The position numbers were made by a program, and so were the translations under genes. A DNA stretch of 7,486 bases, taken from contig JABMRA010000048.1 of the NCBI GenBank assembly GCA_013202925.1, positions 1 to 7,486 on the forward strand. Reading direction: 5' to 3'. Origin of the DNA: Candidatus Omnitrophota bacterium (GTDB lineage Bacteria; Omnitrophota; Gorgyraeia; Gorgyraeales; Gorgyraeaceae). Numbering within the stretch: position 1 is the stretch's first letter; every line of letters begins with the position of its first letter. Under the pieces are notes generated by a model. It was not told the DNA's origin. It worked only from the letters and a program-made list of their open reading frames with translations, and searched no databases. Positions 1 through 5,836 of this stretch are shown here, one piece after another.

Positions 1-58
1 CGGCAAATTCTTTTAGAATCGCCTTTGTGATCTTTGCTTCGCTCACTTCATGAAACAT
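1..58 (-). CDS. Probable Thi4-family thiazole synthase, N-terminal 19 codons only
   Basis: This is a partial gene whose 3' end lies beyond the left edge of the window. The ATG at 58-56 follows a perfect AGGAGG ribosome binding site (64-69) by 5 bases, and the frame stays open to base 1. The visible residues are MFHEVSEAKITKAILKEFA. The pattern 'E(V)..KITKAI(L)KEF' resembles the start of the bacterial/archaeal Thi4 family (sulfide-dependent thiazole synthase), which makes the thiazole phosphate half of thiamine from NAD, glycine and sulfide. The Rossmann glycine motif that would confirm this should begin 15-25 residues further on and is not visible. Position downstream of thiM and thiE under a TPP riboswitch supports a thiamine role. 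Other thi genes remain possible, so the name is an inference from 19 residues plus context; that a gene starts here is much more certain. Confidence 0.6.
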   Translation of the reverse strand, partial: MFHEVSEAKITKAILKEFA

Positions 59-81
59 ACAGACCTCCTTTAAATGAGCAC

Positions 82-104
82 ATCATCCGCCTTAGGCGGA
101 TGAT
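82..104. repeat. Palindromic hairpin between thiE and the next gene (TCCGCC family)
   Basis: The sequence is a near-perfect inverted repeat: ATCATCCGCC (82-91), loop TTA, GGCGGATGAT (95-104), giving a 10-bp stem. It lies in the 95-base gap between the thiE stop and the next start codon. No U-tract follows on the minus strand, so it is not a standard terminator. It shares the TCCGCC...GGCGGA arms with the hairpins at 117-149 and 1649-1689, which suggests a dispersed REP-like family. In mRNA it could act as a processing or stability element, but nothing in the sequence proves that. Confidence 0.65.
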
Positions 105-116
105 AAGTGCGAATTT

Positions 117-149
117 ATCCCGAGTCCGCGCCTGAGGCGGACGAGGGAT
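117..149. repeat. Second palindromic hairpin downstream of thiE (TCCGC family)
   Basis: This imperfect inverted repeat has ATCCC (117-121) pairing with GGGAT (145-149), a 2-by-2 GA/GA internal mismatch, then GTCCGC (124-129) pairing with GCGGAC (137-142) around a 7-base loop. It starts 4 bases past the thiE stop codon and is separated from the hairpin at 82-104 by 12 bases. It lacks a following U-run on the minus strand. The shared TCCGC/GCGGA arms place it with the other palindromes in this window. A weak 3'-end role for the thiM-thiE message is possible. Confidence 0.6.
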
Positions 150-153
150 CTGT

Positions 154-762
154 TCAGTTAAACAACGCCTGGAACTTCTCGACTTCGCCCTTTACATCAT
201 CCTTTGTTATTACAGCTGATATCGCGCATATGGCGTCAGCGCCGGCATCAATGACCTCTTTTGCATTATCGAGATCGATCCCGCCTATTGCTGTAACAGG
301 CACCCTGCATGCCTTCTTTATTTCTTTTATCAGCGCTGCGCCGCAGGGCCTTCCTGCGTCATCCTTTGTTGTCGTAGAAAATATAGGGCTCACCCCTAAA
401 TAGTCAGCTCCTTTTTTCTCCGCCAGGACTGCTTCTCTAAGATCGTGCACTGTCACGCCGATTATTTTGTCTCTGCCAAGAAGATCCCGGGCTGTCTCAT
501 AGGACATGTCGCCCTGGCCCAGATGAACGCCGTCTGCATCCACTGAAAAACAGATCCCTACCCTGTCATTAATAATAAACAATGCCTTTCCAGTGCAAAT
601 CTCCTTTAACTCCCTTGCCTCTTTAATCATATGCTCGGTCGAATCGAGCTTGCTTCTGTATTGCACGACAGTTACCCCTGTGTCTATAGCAGTCCTTACA
701 TCGCTCGCGTTGCCATTTTTGCTAATATCTGCGTCTGTTATAAAATAATAACCTTTTATCAC
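154..762 (-). CDS. thiE: Thiamine-phosphate synthase ThiE
   Basis: ThiE is a cytoplasmic TIM-barrel enzyme that joins HMP-pyrophosphate with hydroxyethylthiazole phosphate to give thiamine phosphate. Family motifs appear in order: KGYYFITD at the N-terminus, VVQYRSK (pyrimidine site), NDRVGICFSVDADGVHLGQGD (split here as NDR and GVHLGQGD), IIGVTVHD, GADYLGVSPIF followed by TTTK (pyrophosphate site), and VTAIGGID near the C-terminus. I chose GTG at 762-760: it overlaps the thiM TGA stop as GTGA, follows a GAGGG ribosome binding site (767-771) by 4 bases, and gives 202 residues beginning VIKGYYFITD, a normal ThiE start. An upstream GTG at 792 would add 10 residues inside thiM with no ribosome binding site. 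The overlap implies translational coupling with thiM. All key motifs are present and the enzyme looks functional. Confidence 0.95.
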   Translation of the reverse strand: MIKGYYFITDADISKNGNASDVRTAIDTGVTVVQYRSKLDSTEHMIKEARELKEICTGKALFIINDRVGICFSVDADGVHLGQGDMSYETARDLLGRDKIIGVTVHDLREAVLAEKKGADYLGVSPIFSTTTKDDAGRPCGAALIKEIKKACRVPVTAIGGIDLDNAKEVIDAGADAICAISAVITKDDVKGEVEKFQALFN

Positions 763-1544
763 TCTACCCTCTGTAGTTTTTCTATTTTGCACTTATCCAG
801 GCTGTAAATATTATCAAAAAGTTTTTCTTTAAATGTTCCTGGCCCGGCGCTGTCCTTGCAGGCGATCTCTGCCGCGATTTCATAGCAACAAAGTCCGGCC
901 GTAGCTGCCTTGGCCAGATCCTTTTCTACTGCACTAAATGCCCCTATGACGGATGCGGCCATGCATCCGGTCCCCACCACATGCGCCATCATCTCGCATC
1001 CGTTTTTTACAATGAAATGTTTCGCCTTATCAGCCACTATATCTTCTTTTCCTGTTATTACGACTGTCGCGTTTCTTTTTGCAGCAAGGGTTTTTGCCAG
1101 CTCTACCAGATCCTTCTCCACCTCGCTTGAATCCACGCCTTTTGTCCTGACCTTTTCGCCAGCGATCCTTGCGACCTCTGAGGCATTGCCTTTGATCACG
1201 TCTATTTTAACCTGGTCGAGGAGTTCAAAACACTTTTCATCCCTTAATTTAGTCGCGCCTGCGCCGCACACATCCAGTGTAACAGGGATGCCTTTTTTAT
1301 TGGCTGACTTCGCAGCCAGCTTCATTGACTCAATAAAATCAGGGGTCAGGGTACCTATATTAAGCACAAGGGCTGAGGCAAGCGCAGCCATATCCTCGAC
1401 CTCTTCAGCTGCGTGCGCCATAACAGGCGCAGCGCCAAATACCTTTACTATATTGGCGCAATCATAGATCGTTACCCAGTTTGTAAGATGATGCACGAGG
1501 GGCTTTTCTCTCCTTACCTTCTCCAAGACAGCGTATATATCCAT
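759..1544 (-). CDS. thiM: Hydroxyethylthiazole kinase ThiM
   Basis: ThiM phosphorylates 4-methyl-5-(2-hydroxyethyl)thiazole with ATP, salvaging the thiazole half of thiamine and supplying the ThiE substrate. The 261-residue protein matches the usual family length. Visible motifs are HHLTN at residues 18-22 (thiazole site), GAAPVM at 37-42, LNIGTL at 61-66, DVCGAGAT at 91-98 (family DPxGxGA, here with Cys after Val in place of the usual Pro-Val order), KGN at 118-120, VITG at 162-165, and GTGC at 191-194 with the conserved active-site Cys194. The ATG follows AGGAGG (1549-1554) by 4 bases. It is the first gene behind the TPP riboswitch and terminator, so it should be repressed when TPP is plentiful. 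Its TGA stop overlaps the thiE GTG start. Confidence 0.95.
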   Translation of the reverse strand: MDIYAVLEKVRREKPLVHHLTNWVTIYDCANIVKVFGAAPVMAHAAEEVEDMAALASALVLNIGTLTPDFIESMKLAAKSANKKGIPVTLDVCGAGATKLRDEKCFELLDQVKIDVIKGNASEVARIAGEKVRTKGVDSSEVEKDLVELAKTLAAKRNATVVITGKEDIVADKAKHFIVKNGCEMMAHVVGTGCMAASVIGAFSAVEKDLAKAATAGLCCYEIAAEIACKDSAGPGTFKEKLFDNIYSLDKCKIEKLQRVE

Positions 1545-1554
1545 CTTTCCTCCT

Positions 1555-1587
1555 AAAAATAAAAGGCCCTATGCAAGCATAGGGCTT
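1555..1587 (-). terminator. Rho-independent terminator, expression platform of the TPP riboswitch
   Basis: On the minus strand a 9-bp perfect stem GCCCTATGC / GCATAGGGC (1585-1577 and 1574-1566) closes a 2-base TT loop. It is followed by CC-type junction bases and the tract TTTTATTTTT (1564-1555). The AGGAGG of thiM begins directly after this tract. Its place between the aptamer and thiM marks it as an attenuator. The CCCU in its 5' arm could pair with the conserved AGGG at the 3' end of the aptamer (1601-1604 region) to form an antiterminator when TPP is absent; that pairing is inferred. Confidence 0.9.
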
Positions 1588-1589
1588 AT

Positions 1590-1750
1590 ACAACCTCTTT
1601 TCCCTCCGCTGGCATTATCCAGTCCGACTTAGCTAAAGGCCTTGTCGATCCGCCGAAGCCAAGCACGAAAGTTGCTTGGCGAAGGCGGACAGGTTCATCG
1701 GGTAATCCGCTCACGCGGAATTCTCAGGCCGTCCACGACCTCCCCGTTAT
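1590..1750 (-). ncRNA. TPP riboswitch (THI element) with a 67-base insertion between P4 and P5
   Basis: The hallmark THI-box blocks occur in order on the minus strand: CGGGGA (1746-1741), P3 stem GGTC/GGCC (1740-1737, 1730-1727), the T-loop element CCTGAGA (1728-1722), a small extra hairpin TCCGC-GTGA-GCGGA, ACCC (1703-1700), GAACCTG (1696-1690), then after a long insert CTGGATAATGCCAG (1622-1609), and GCGGAGGGA to 1601. P1 can form from ATAAC (1750-1746) and GTTGT (1594-1590). The extra hairpin after CTGAGA is common in this family. The distance from GAACCTG to CTGGAT is 67 bases, where about 2 are typical. The aptamer is expected to bind thiamine pyrophosphate and favour the terminator at 1555-1587. 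The start at 1750 fits the promoter spacing. Confidence 0.92.
1649..1689. repeat. 41-base palindromic element inside the TPP aptamer
   Basis: Outer arms TCCGCC (1649-1654) and GGCGGA (1684-1689) and inner arms GCCAAGCA (1658-1665) and TGCTTGGC (1673-1680) form a long hairpin. A GAA/GAA internal loop separates them, and a 7-base loop closes the tip. It resembles in its arms the two palindromes downstream of thiE, so it looks like a member of a dispersed REP-like family that landed in the riboswitch. No target-site duplication is obvious. A further 24 to 26 bases (1623-1648), which can pair weakly as TCGAC/GTCGG, separate it from P5. Confidence 0.75.
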
Positions 1751-1757
1751 TGATTAG

Positions 1758-1786
1758 ATTAAACCACAAGCATTATCTGCTGTCAA
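1758..1786 (-). promoter_or_regulatory. Sigma70-type promoter of the thiamine operon
   Basis: On the minus strand a perfect -35 box TTGACA (1786-1781) is followed by a 17-base spacer and a -10 box TTTAAT (1763-1758), one mismatch from TATAAT. The expected transcription start near 1751 falls exactly at the 5' strand of the aptamer P1 helix. The -35 box lies only 3 bases past the stop codon of the preceding YHS gene. I see no terminator between that gene and this promoter, so readthrough from the metal operon into the thiamine leader is possible. Confidence 0.85.
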
Positions 1787-1789
1787 TCC

Positions 1790-2044
1790 TTAAATATAAT
1801 CCTCTGGATTATTCTTGAATGAATCAATGCAACTGTGGCAGCAAAAATAATATGTCTTGCCCTCATACGCGTATGAGTATTCTTTGATGACCTCTCCTCC
1901 CATAACAGGACAGACAGCATTGATTGGTTCGCCCTCTTCTCCAGACCCTGACTGGCACATGCCGCAACGCGCAAACGCAATGCCAGATGATACAAAGAAC
2001 GCAAACACAAACACTATCACTGATAACGTTATGAGTTTTTTCAT
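1790..2044 (-). CDS. Secreted YHS-domain metal-binding protein (second copy)
   Basis: This 84-residue protein has a Sec signal peptide: KK at residues 2-3, a hydrophobic core at 4-20, and a likely cleavage after AFA at 23-25. The mature part begins with a CGMC pair (Cys27, Cys30), then a short Ser/Gly/Glu linker. A YHS-type domain follows, with VCPVMGGE (Cys45), YEGKTYYFCCHSC (Cys68, Cys69, Cys72) and an IDSFKNNPEDY tail. YHS domains are small Cys-rich relatives of TRASH metal-binding domains; which metal binds here is not shown. The ATG follows AGGAG (2056-2052) by 7 bases. It is a paralogue of the protein at 6346-6681 and, like it, sits directly behind an RND C-terminus, here only a remnant. 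I infer a periplasmic copper/silver or zinc carrier that once served an RND pump. TAA stop, last gene of the metal block. Confidence 0.85.
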   Translation of the reverse strand: MKKLITLSVIVFVFAFFVSSGIAFARCGMCQSGSGEEGEPINAVCPVMGGEVIKEYSYAYEGKTYYFCCHSCIDSFKNNPEDYI

Positions 2045-2047
2045 ATG

Positions 2048-2137
2048 TTATCTCCTTTCCATAGTTTTTCTAAACTGATCTTCCTTGATCCAGCAATATA
2101 AGACTGGCACAAGAATCAGATTAGAAAGTGATGTTAT
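2048..2137 (-). pseudogene. C-terminal remnant of a second CusA/CzcA-type RND pump
   Basis: The frame from about 2137 to the TAA at 2050-2048 reads ITSLSNLILVPVLYCWIKE followed by DQFRKTMERR. It aligns to the last residues of the RND pump at 6678-7486, with 16 residues in a row identical (LSN through WIKE). Over 14 of these codons I count 8 differences in 42 bases, all synonymous, so it derives from a gene that was under protein-level selection and is not a recent exact copy. The frame has no start codon or ribosome binding site and is closed by TAA at 2149-2147 just upstream. Homology begins at the stop codon of the copper ATPase. Its tail carries the ribosome binding site of the next YHS gene, the same arrangement as in the intact pump/YHS pair. 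Confidence 0.8.
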
Positions 2138-4749
2138 ATATTCCTTTTATACCTCTTCATCAAAAGCGAATTGCTCACAACAGATACAGAGCTGAACGCC
2201 ATGGCAGCCCCGGCGATCATCGGATTCAAAAGAAACCCTGTGAAGGGATAAAGAATACCTGCGGCAAGAGGGATGCCTGCTGTATTATAAAGGAATGCCC
2301 AGAAAAGATTCTGTTTTATCTTCTTTATCGCATAGCGGGATAAATCCATAGCCATCACGACATCCCGCAGGTCATCTTTTATTAAAACAATATCCCCTGA
2401 TTCAATAGCCACATCTGTCCCTGTGCCTATGGCAATCCCGATATCTGCCTGAGTCAGGGCAGGGGCGTCATTTATGCCATCGCCCACCATGGCCACTTTC
2501 AACCCTTCCTTTTGAAGCTTTTTGATTTCCTGGGCCTTGTCCCCGGGAAGGACCTCGGCCAGGACCCTATCAATGCCGACTAATTTACCAATAGCCTCGC
2601 CTGTCCGCTTATTATCCCCTGTTATCATAATAACCTGCTTGCCCATCTTTTTAAGCCTGACCACGGCTTCTTTTGAAAATTCTTTTAACGTATCTGCCGC
2701 GGCTACTATACCGACTAAATTATTATTAGCAGCAACAAGTATAGCGGTCTTCCCTTCACTTTCTAGTCTTTCCATGTCAGCTCCAGCCTTTGAAATATCA
2801 ATATTCCTATCCTGCATCAATTTCCTGTTTCCTAACAAAACAACATCCTTCCCGACTTTAGCGTTCACGCCCTTTCCTGTAATTGACTCAAAGTCTTCCA
2901 CGTCTCGTAAATCAATATTCCTTTCCTTCGCACCTTTAACAATCGCTTCCCCTAACGGGTGTTCAGAATTCTTCTCAACTGAAGCTGCCAATGACAAAAC
3001 CTCGCTCTCGGGTTTACCATACGCCAAAATATCAGTTAACTCAGGTTCACCTTTAGTCAAAGTACCTGTTTTGTCAAATACTATTGCTTTGATCTGGTGG
3101 GCGATCTGCAGCGACTCTGCGCTCTTTATCAGGATACCATTCTCTGCCGCCAGGCCTGTCCCTACCATAACAGCTGTGGGAGTGGCAAGACCCAGGGCGC
3201 ATGGACACGCGATGATCAGAACAGCTATAAAAATTGTCAAAGCAAAAAGAAAGCTTTCGCCCGCTATCAACCAGGCAATAAAGGCAAGGATCGCCACAAG
3301 AACTACAACTGGCACAAAATATGCTGAAATCCTGTCTGCAAGTTCCTGGATAGGCGCCTTTGAACCCTGGGCGTCTTCTACTAATTTTATAATCTGCGCA
3401 AGGGCCGTGTCTTTTCCTATCTTTGTGGCCTTAAATTTAAAACTGCCGGTTTTATTGATTGTTGAGCCTATCACCTGTCCACCTTTAGATTTTTCAATAG
3501 GAATACTCTCTCCTGTAATCATTGATTCATCCACGCTTGAATGTCCCTCTGTTACTATCCCGTCAATGGGTATTTTCTGACCTGGCTTCACAATAATGAT
3601 ATCTCCGACCATGACCTCTTCAACTGGAATCTCTTTTTCCTGTCCGTCCCGCAGGACAATAGCTGTCTTGGGTTGGAGACCCATAAGTTTTTTTATGGCT
3701 TCCGAGGTCTTGCCTTTGGCGATAGACTCAAGCAATTTGCCCAATAAGATAAACGCGATAAGAAATCCTGCGATTTCATAATAGAGGTTCTTCATTGTAA
3801 AAGCTGTATTGCCCAGCCATATGGCTATTGACGCATAAAGACTATAAAGATAGGCTGCGCCTACTCCTAAAGCCACCAGGGTATCCATATTGGCAGTTTT
3901 AGTCTTGACTACTGCTGTAATGCCTCTAGTGAAAAACTGGTATCCTGCAAACATAATAGGAGTGGTAAGGGAAAATTGAATCAGGGCCATATGTTGTTTG
4001 ATAAACGTTGCGAGAGGGAGTTTGAGGCCTGTGGCCATAGCAAAATACATAAGCGGTGCGGCTAATATAAACGAGACCGTGCATTTAATTTTCAGGCTTT
4101 TAATCTCTTTTTCTCTGGCCTTTTTTTCGGCATCAACCGTGGCTTGTTCTTCCTCAATAGGAGTATACCCAGCTGCTTTAATGACATCTTTGATTTTATC
4201 GACCGAGACAATAGAGCTATCGAATTGAATCCTTGCCTTCTGATTAACGAATAATTCCTTCTTTACTATTCCGTTAACCCTGTTCAAGGCCCCGTCCACT
4301 GTGCCAAGGCAATGGGGATTATCCATGCCTATGACTTTAAGATTCAAAATCGTCACACCCTTGGCGTCTGCGGCTTCCTTCTGTCTAATAGTTTTATAGC
4401 CGGCTTTAGCAACTGCCTGATGCAGGTTGTCAAGATTAGCCTTTGAGGGGTTATATTCGATAAATGCCTTTTCGCTAGCAAAATTTACCTTTGCGCTTGA
4501 AACCCCGGGAACCTTTTTTAAGGCATTTTCTATTGCTCCTACGCAACTCGAACAATGCATGCCTGTTATATTAAGGACTAATTTCTCATTAGAAGATGCT
4601 TTGGTAGGTGTTTCGGAGGGTCCTTCGCTTTTACCTAAAAATTTATCCTGACAATTTTTGCTGCAGAAAAAATACGCCCTGCCATCCTTTTCTAATCTTA
4701 TGGCTTTACTTTCGTCCACTTCCATTCCGCAAATCAGGTCTTTAGCCAT
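2134..4749 (-). CDS. copA: CopA-type P1B copper-transporting ATPase with N-terminal YHS domain
   Basis: This inner-membrane ATPase is expected to export Cu(I)/Ag(I) from the cytoplasm. In its 871 residues, domains run in order. A YHS domain (about 1-40: CGM at 7-9, YFFCSKNC with Cys29 and Cys33) comes first. HMA1 (about 56-120) has GMHCSSC, Cys66 and Cys69. HMA2 (about 133-198) has a degenerate GMDNPHC motif, with Cys147 but Asn144 in place of the first Cys. Eight predicted membrane helices follow from about residue 223. TGES is at 412-415 (actuator), CPC at 515-517, DKTGTLT starts at the phosphorylated Asp559, SEHPLGEA (nucleotide domain) follows, and GDGINDAP spans Asp757 and Asp761. YN and MAFSS motifs in the last two helices fit the copper subgroup (P1B-1). 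The ATG follows GGAAGG by about 9 bases and lies 14 bases past the upstream flavoprotein stop. All catalytic motifs are intact. Its stop codon touches the RND remnant. Confidence 0.95.
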   Translation of the reverse strand: MAKDLICGMEVDESKAIRLEKDGRAYFFCSKNCQDKFLGKSEGPSETPTKASSNEKLVLNITGMHCSSCVGAIENALKKVPGVSSAKVNFASEKAFIEYNPSKANLDNLHQAVAKAGYKTIRQKEAADAKGVTILNLKVIGMDNPHCLGTVDGALNRVNGIVKKELFVNQKARIQFDSSIVSVDKIKDVIKAAGYTPIEEEQATVDAEKKAREKEIKSLKIKCTVSFILAAPLMYFAMATGLKLPLATFIKQHMALIQFSLTTPIMFAGYQFFTRGITAVVKTKTANMDTLVALGVGAAYLYSLYASIAIWLGNTAFTMKNLYYEIAGFLIAFILLGKLLESIAKGKTSEAIKKLMGLQPKTAIVLRDGQEKEIPVEEVMVGDIIIVKPGQKIPIDGIVTEGHSSVDESMITGESIPIEKSKGGQVIGSTINKTGSFKFKATKIGKDTALAQIIKLVEDAQGSKAPIQELADRISAYFVPVVVLVAILAFIAWLIAGESFLFALTIFIAVLIIACPCALGLATPTAVMVGTGLAAENGILIKSAESLQIAHQIKAIVFDKTGTLTKGEPELTDILAYGKPESEVLSLAASVEKNSEHPLGEAIVKGAKERNIDLRDVEDFESITGKGVNAKVGKDVVLLGNRKLMQDRNIDISKAGADMERLESEGKTAILVAANNNLVGIVAAADTLKEFSKEAVVRLKKMGKQVIMITGDNKRTGEAIGKLVGIDRVLAEVLPGDKAQEIKKLQKEGLKVAMVGDGINDAPALTQADIGIAIGTGTDVAIESGDIVLIKDDLRDVVMAMDLSRYAIKKIKQNLFWAFLYNTAGIPLAAGILYPFTGFLLNPMIAGAAMAFSSVSVVSNSLLMKRYKRNI

Positions 4750-4763
4750 ATATCTTTCCCTTC

Positions 4764-5816
4764 CTAATAAGCTCGTGACAGATACTGTTTAGCACTCAGC
4801 ACTGCCTTTGCACCTTCTCCTGATGCAATAATAATTCTTTTGCCAAAGACATCTGTTACATCTCCACAGGCAAATATTCCATCAATATCAGTTGAGCAAT
4901 CTGGATTTATTATAACCTCTCCTTTCTCATTCAACCTGAGAAGATCCCGACAGAATTCTGCATTCGGAAGAAATCCTACCTGTATAAATACTCCATCACA
5001 AGGTATCTGTCTTGTTGATAGCTCACTCTGTGACTGGACAACAACTCCCTCAACCTTATCCTTTCCCTGAATCTCAATAACATCATAGCCCTCAAGAATA
5101 TTGACCTTATCCCCTTTCTTAACTAGATCTATATCAGATTGGTCAGCTATAAGTTTACTTTTTGATACAATGGTTACCTTGCAACCAATCTTTTTTAAAT
5201 CATTTGCTGTCTGAATTCCTGAATTACCTCCTCCTATAACAACAACTTCTAATCCTTTAAATAACGCTATATCCTGAACAGAGCTGTAAGATACGCCTTT
5301 TCTCTGAAATCGTTCTTCTCCAGGAATACCTAACTTTTTTCTTTTCATGCCAGTAGCAATAATAACCGCATGGGCAAGGATTCTATTCTTGGTCCTGGTT
5401 AAAATCTCAAAATCATCGCCTGAATGGACGAGCTTAATAACCTCGTCCATTTTGTGTTCGAGATAATGTTCGTGTAAAAACTGATCTCTAAACTTTTTTA
5501 CAAGGTCTTTTCCGTTAATAAAATCAAACCCCATATAATTTTTTATTTTTGAACTATCGACTGCTTGACCACCTATGTCTTTCGTCACCAAAAAAGTATC
5601 CATCTTAGACACAGACGCATAAATAGCAGCGGTAAGGCCAGCTGGCCCGCCGCCAATAATAACTAAATCGTAATTGTAGTCTTTCAAAAATTTTACTGGG
5701 GATTTTTTAAATTTATCTCTACAGCCCGCGGAACAGAAAAAGTATTTCTTGCCTTTAACCTCGGAGACGAAATTCTCGTTTTCTATTTCCATTCCGCAAA
5801 TAGGGTCTTTAATCAT
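4764..5816 (-). CDS. YHS domain fused to a thioredoxin-reductase-like flavoprotein lacking the CxxC
   Basis: The 350-residue protein starts with a YHS domain (about 1-45: CGM at 7-9, YFFCSAGC with Cys28 and Cys32). A class II thioredoxin-reductase-like fold follows: FAD motif GGGPAGLTAA at 55-64, IGGQ at 81-84, ATG at 154-156, NAD(P) motif GGGNSG at 195-200, and the second FAD motif FACGDV at 315-320. Where true TrxB has Tyr-Cys-Ala-Thr-Cys-Asp, this protein has Tyr177-Ser-Ser-Val-Gln-Asp182, so both redox cysteines are missing. It therefore should not reduce thioredoxin in the usual way; the YHS cysteines or another partner may take electrons. A role in copper redox or metal release is inferred from fusion and position only. 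ATG at 5816 follows a weak AGAGAAA site, 20 bases past the PII-like gene. Homology to FAD/NAD(P) oxidoreductases is firm; the substrate is unknown. Confidence 0.85.
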   Translation of the reverse strand: MIKDPICGMEIENENFVSEVKGKKYFFCSAGCRDKFKKSPVKFLKDYNYDLVIIGGGPAGLTAAIYASVSKMDTFLVTKDIGGQAVDSSKIKNYMGFDFINGKDLVKKFRDQFLHEHYLEHKMDEVIKLVHSGDDFEILTRTKNRILAHAVIIATGMKRKKLGIPGEERFQRKGVSYSSVQDIALFKGLEVVVIGGGNSGIQTANDLKKIGCKVTIVSKSKLIADQSDIDLVKKGDKVNILEGYDVIEIQGKDKVEGVVVQSQSELSTRQIPCDGVFIQVGFLPNAEFCRDLLRLNEKGEVIINPDCSTDIDGIFACGDVTDVFGKRIIIASGEGAKAVLSAKQYLSRAY

Positions 5817-5836
5817 TTTCTCTATCGTATCGCGTT

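Noticed and set aside
117..149. Hairpin after thiE as a Rho-independent terminator
   Set aside because: There is no U-tract on its 3' side on the minus strand, and the next thiamine gene starts about 60 bases further on, so the operon probably continues.
763..792. Longer thiE start at GTG 792, adding 10 residues
   Set aside because: It lies inside thiM with no ribosome binding site, whereas GTG 762 has GAGGG upstream, a GTGA overlap with the thiM stop and a normal ThiE N-terminus.
1704..1722. Small hairpin after CTGAGA as a second repeat insertion in the riboswitch
   Set aside because: A variable hairpin at this place occurs in many TPP riboswitches, so it is better read as a normal optional arm.
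1783..2010. Alternative minus-strand frame overlapping the second secreted YHS gene
   Set aside because: No ribosome binding site and no domain; the overlapping frame has a signal peptide and a YHS domain.
2522..3580. 352-codon open frame on the plus strand
   Set aside because: It is antisense to copA, whose domains are unambiguous, and its translation shows no recognisable motif; it is a frame shadow. The plus-strand frames at 910-1467, 6829-7161 and others are rejected for the same reason.
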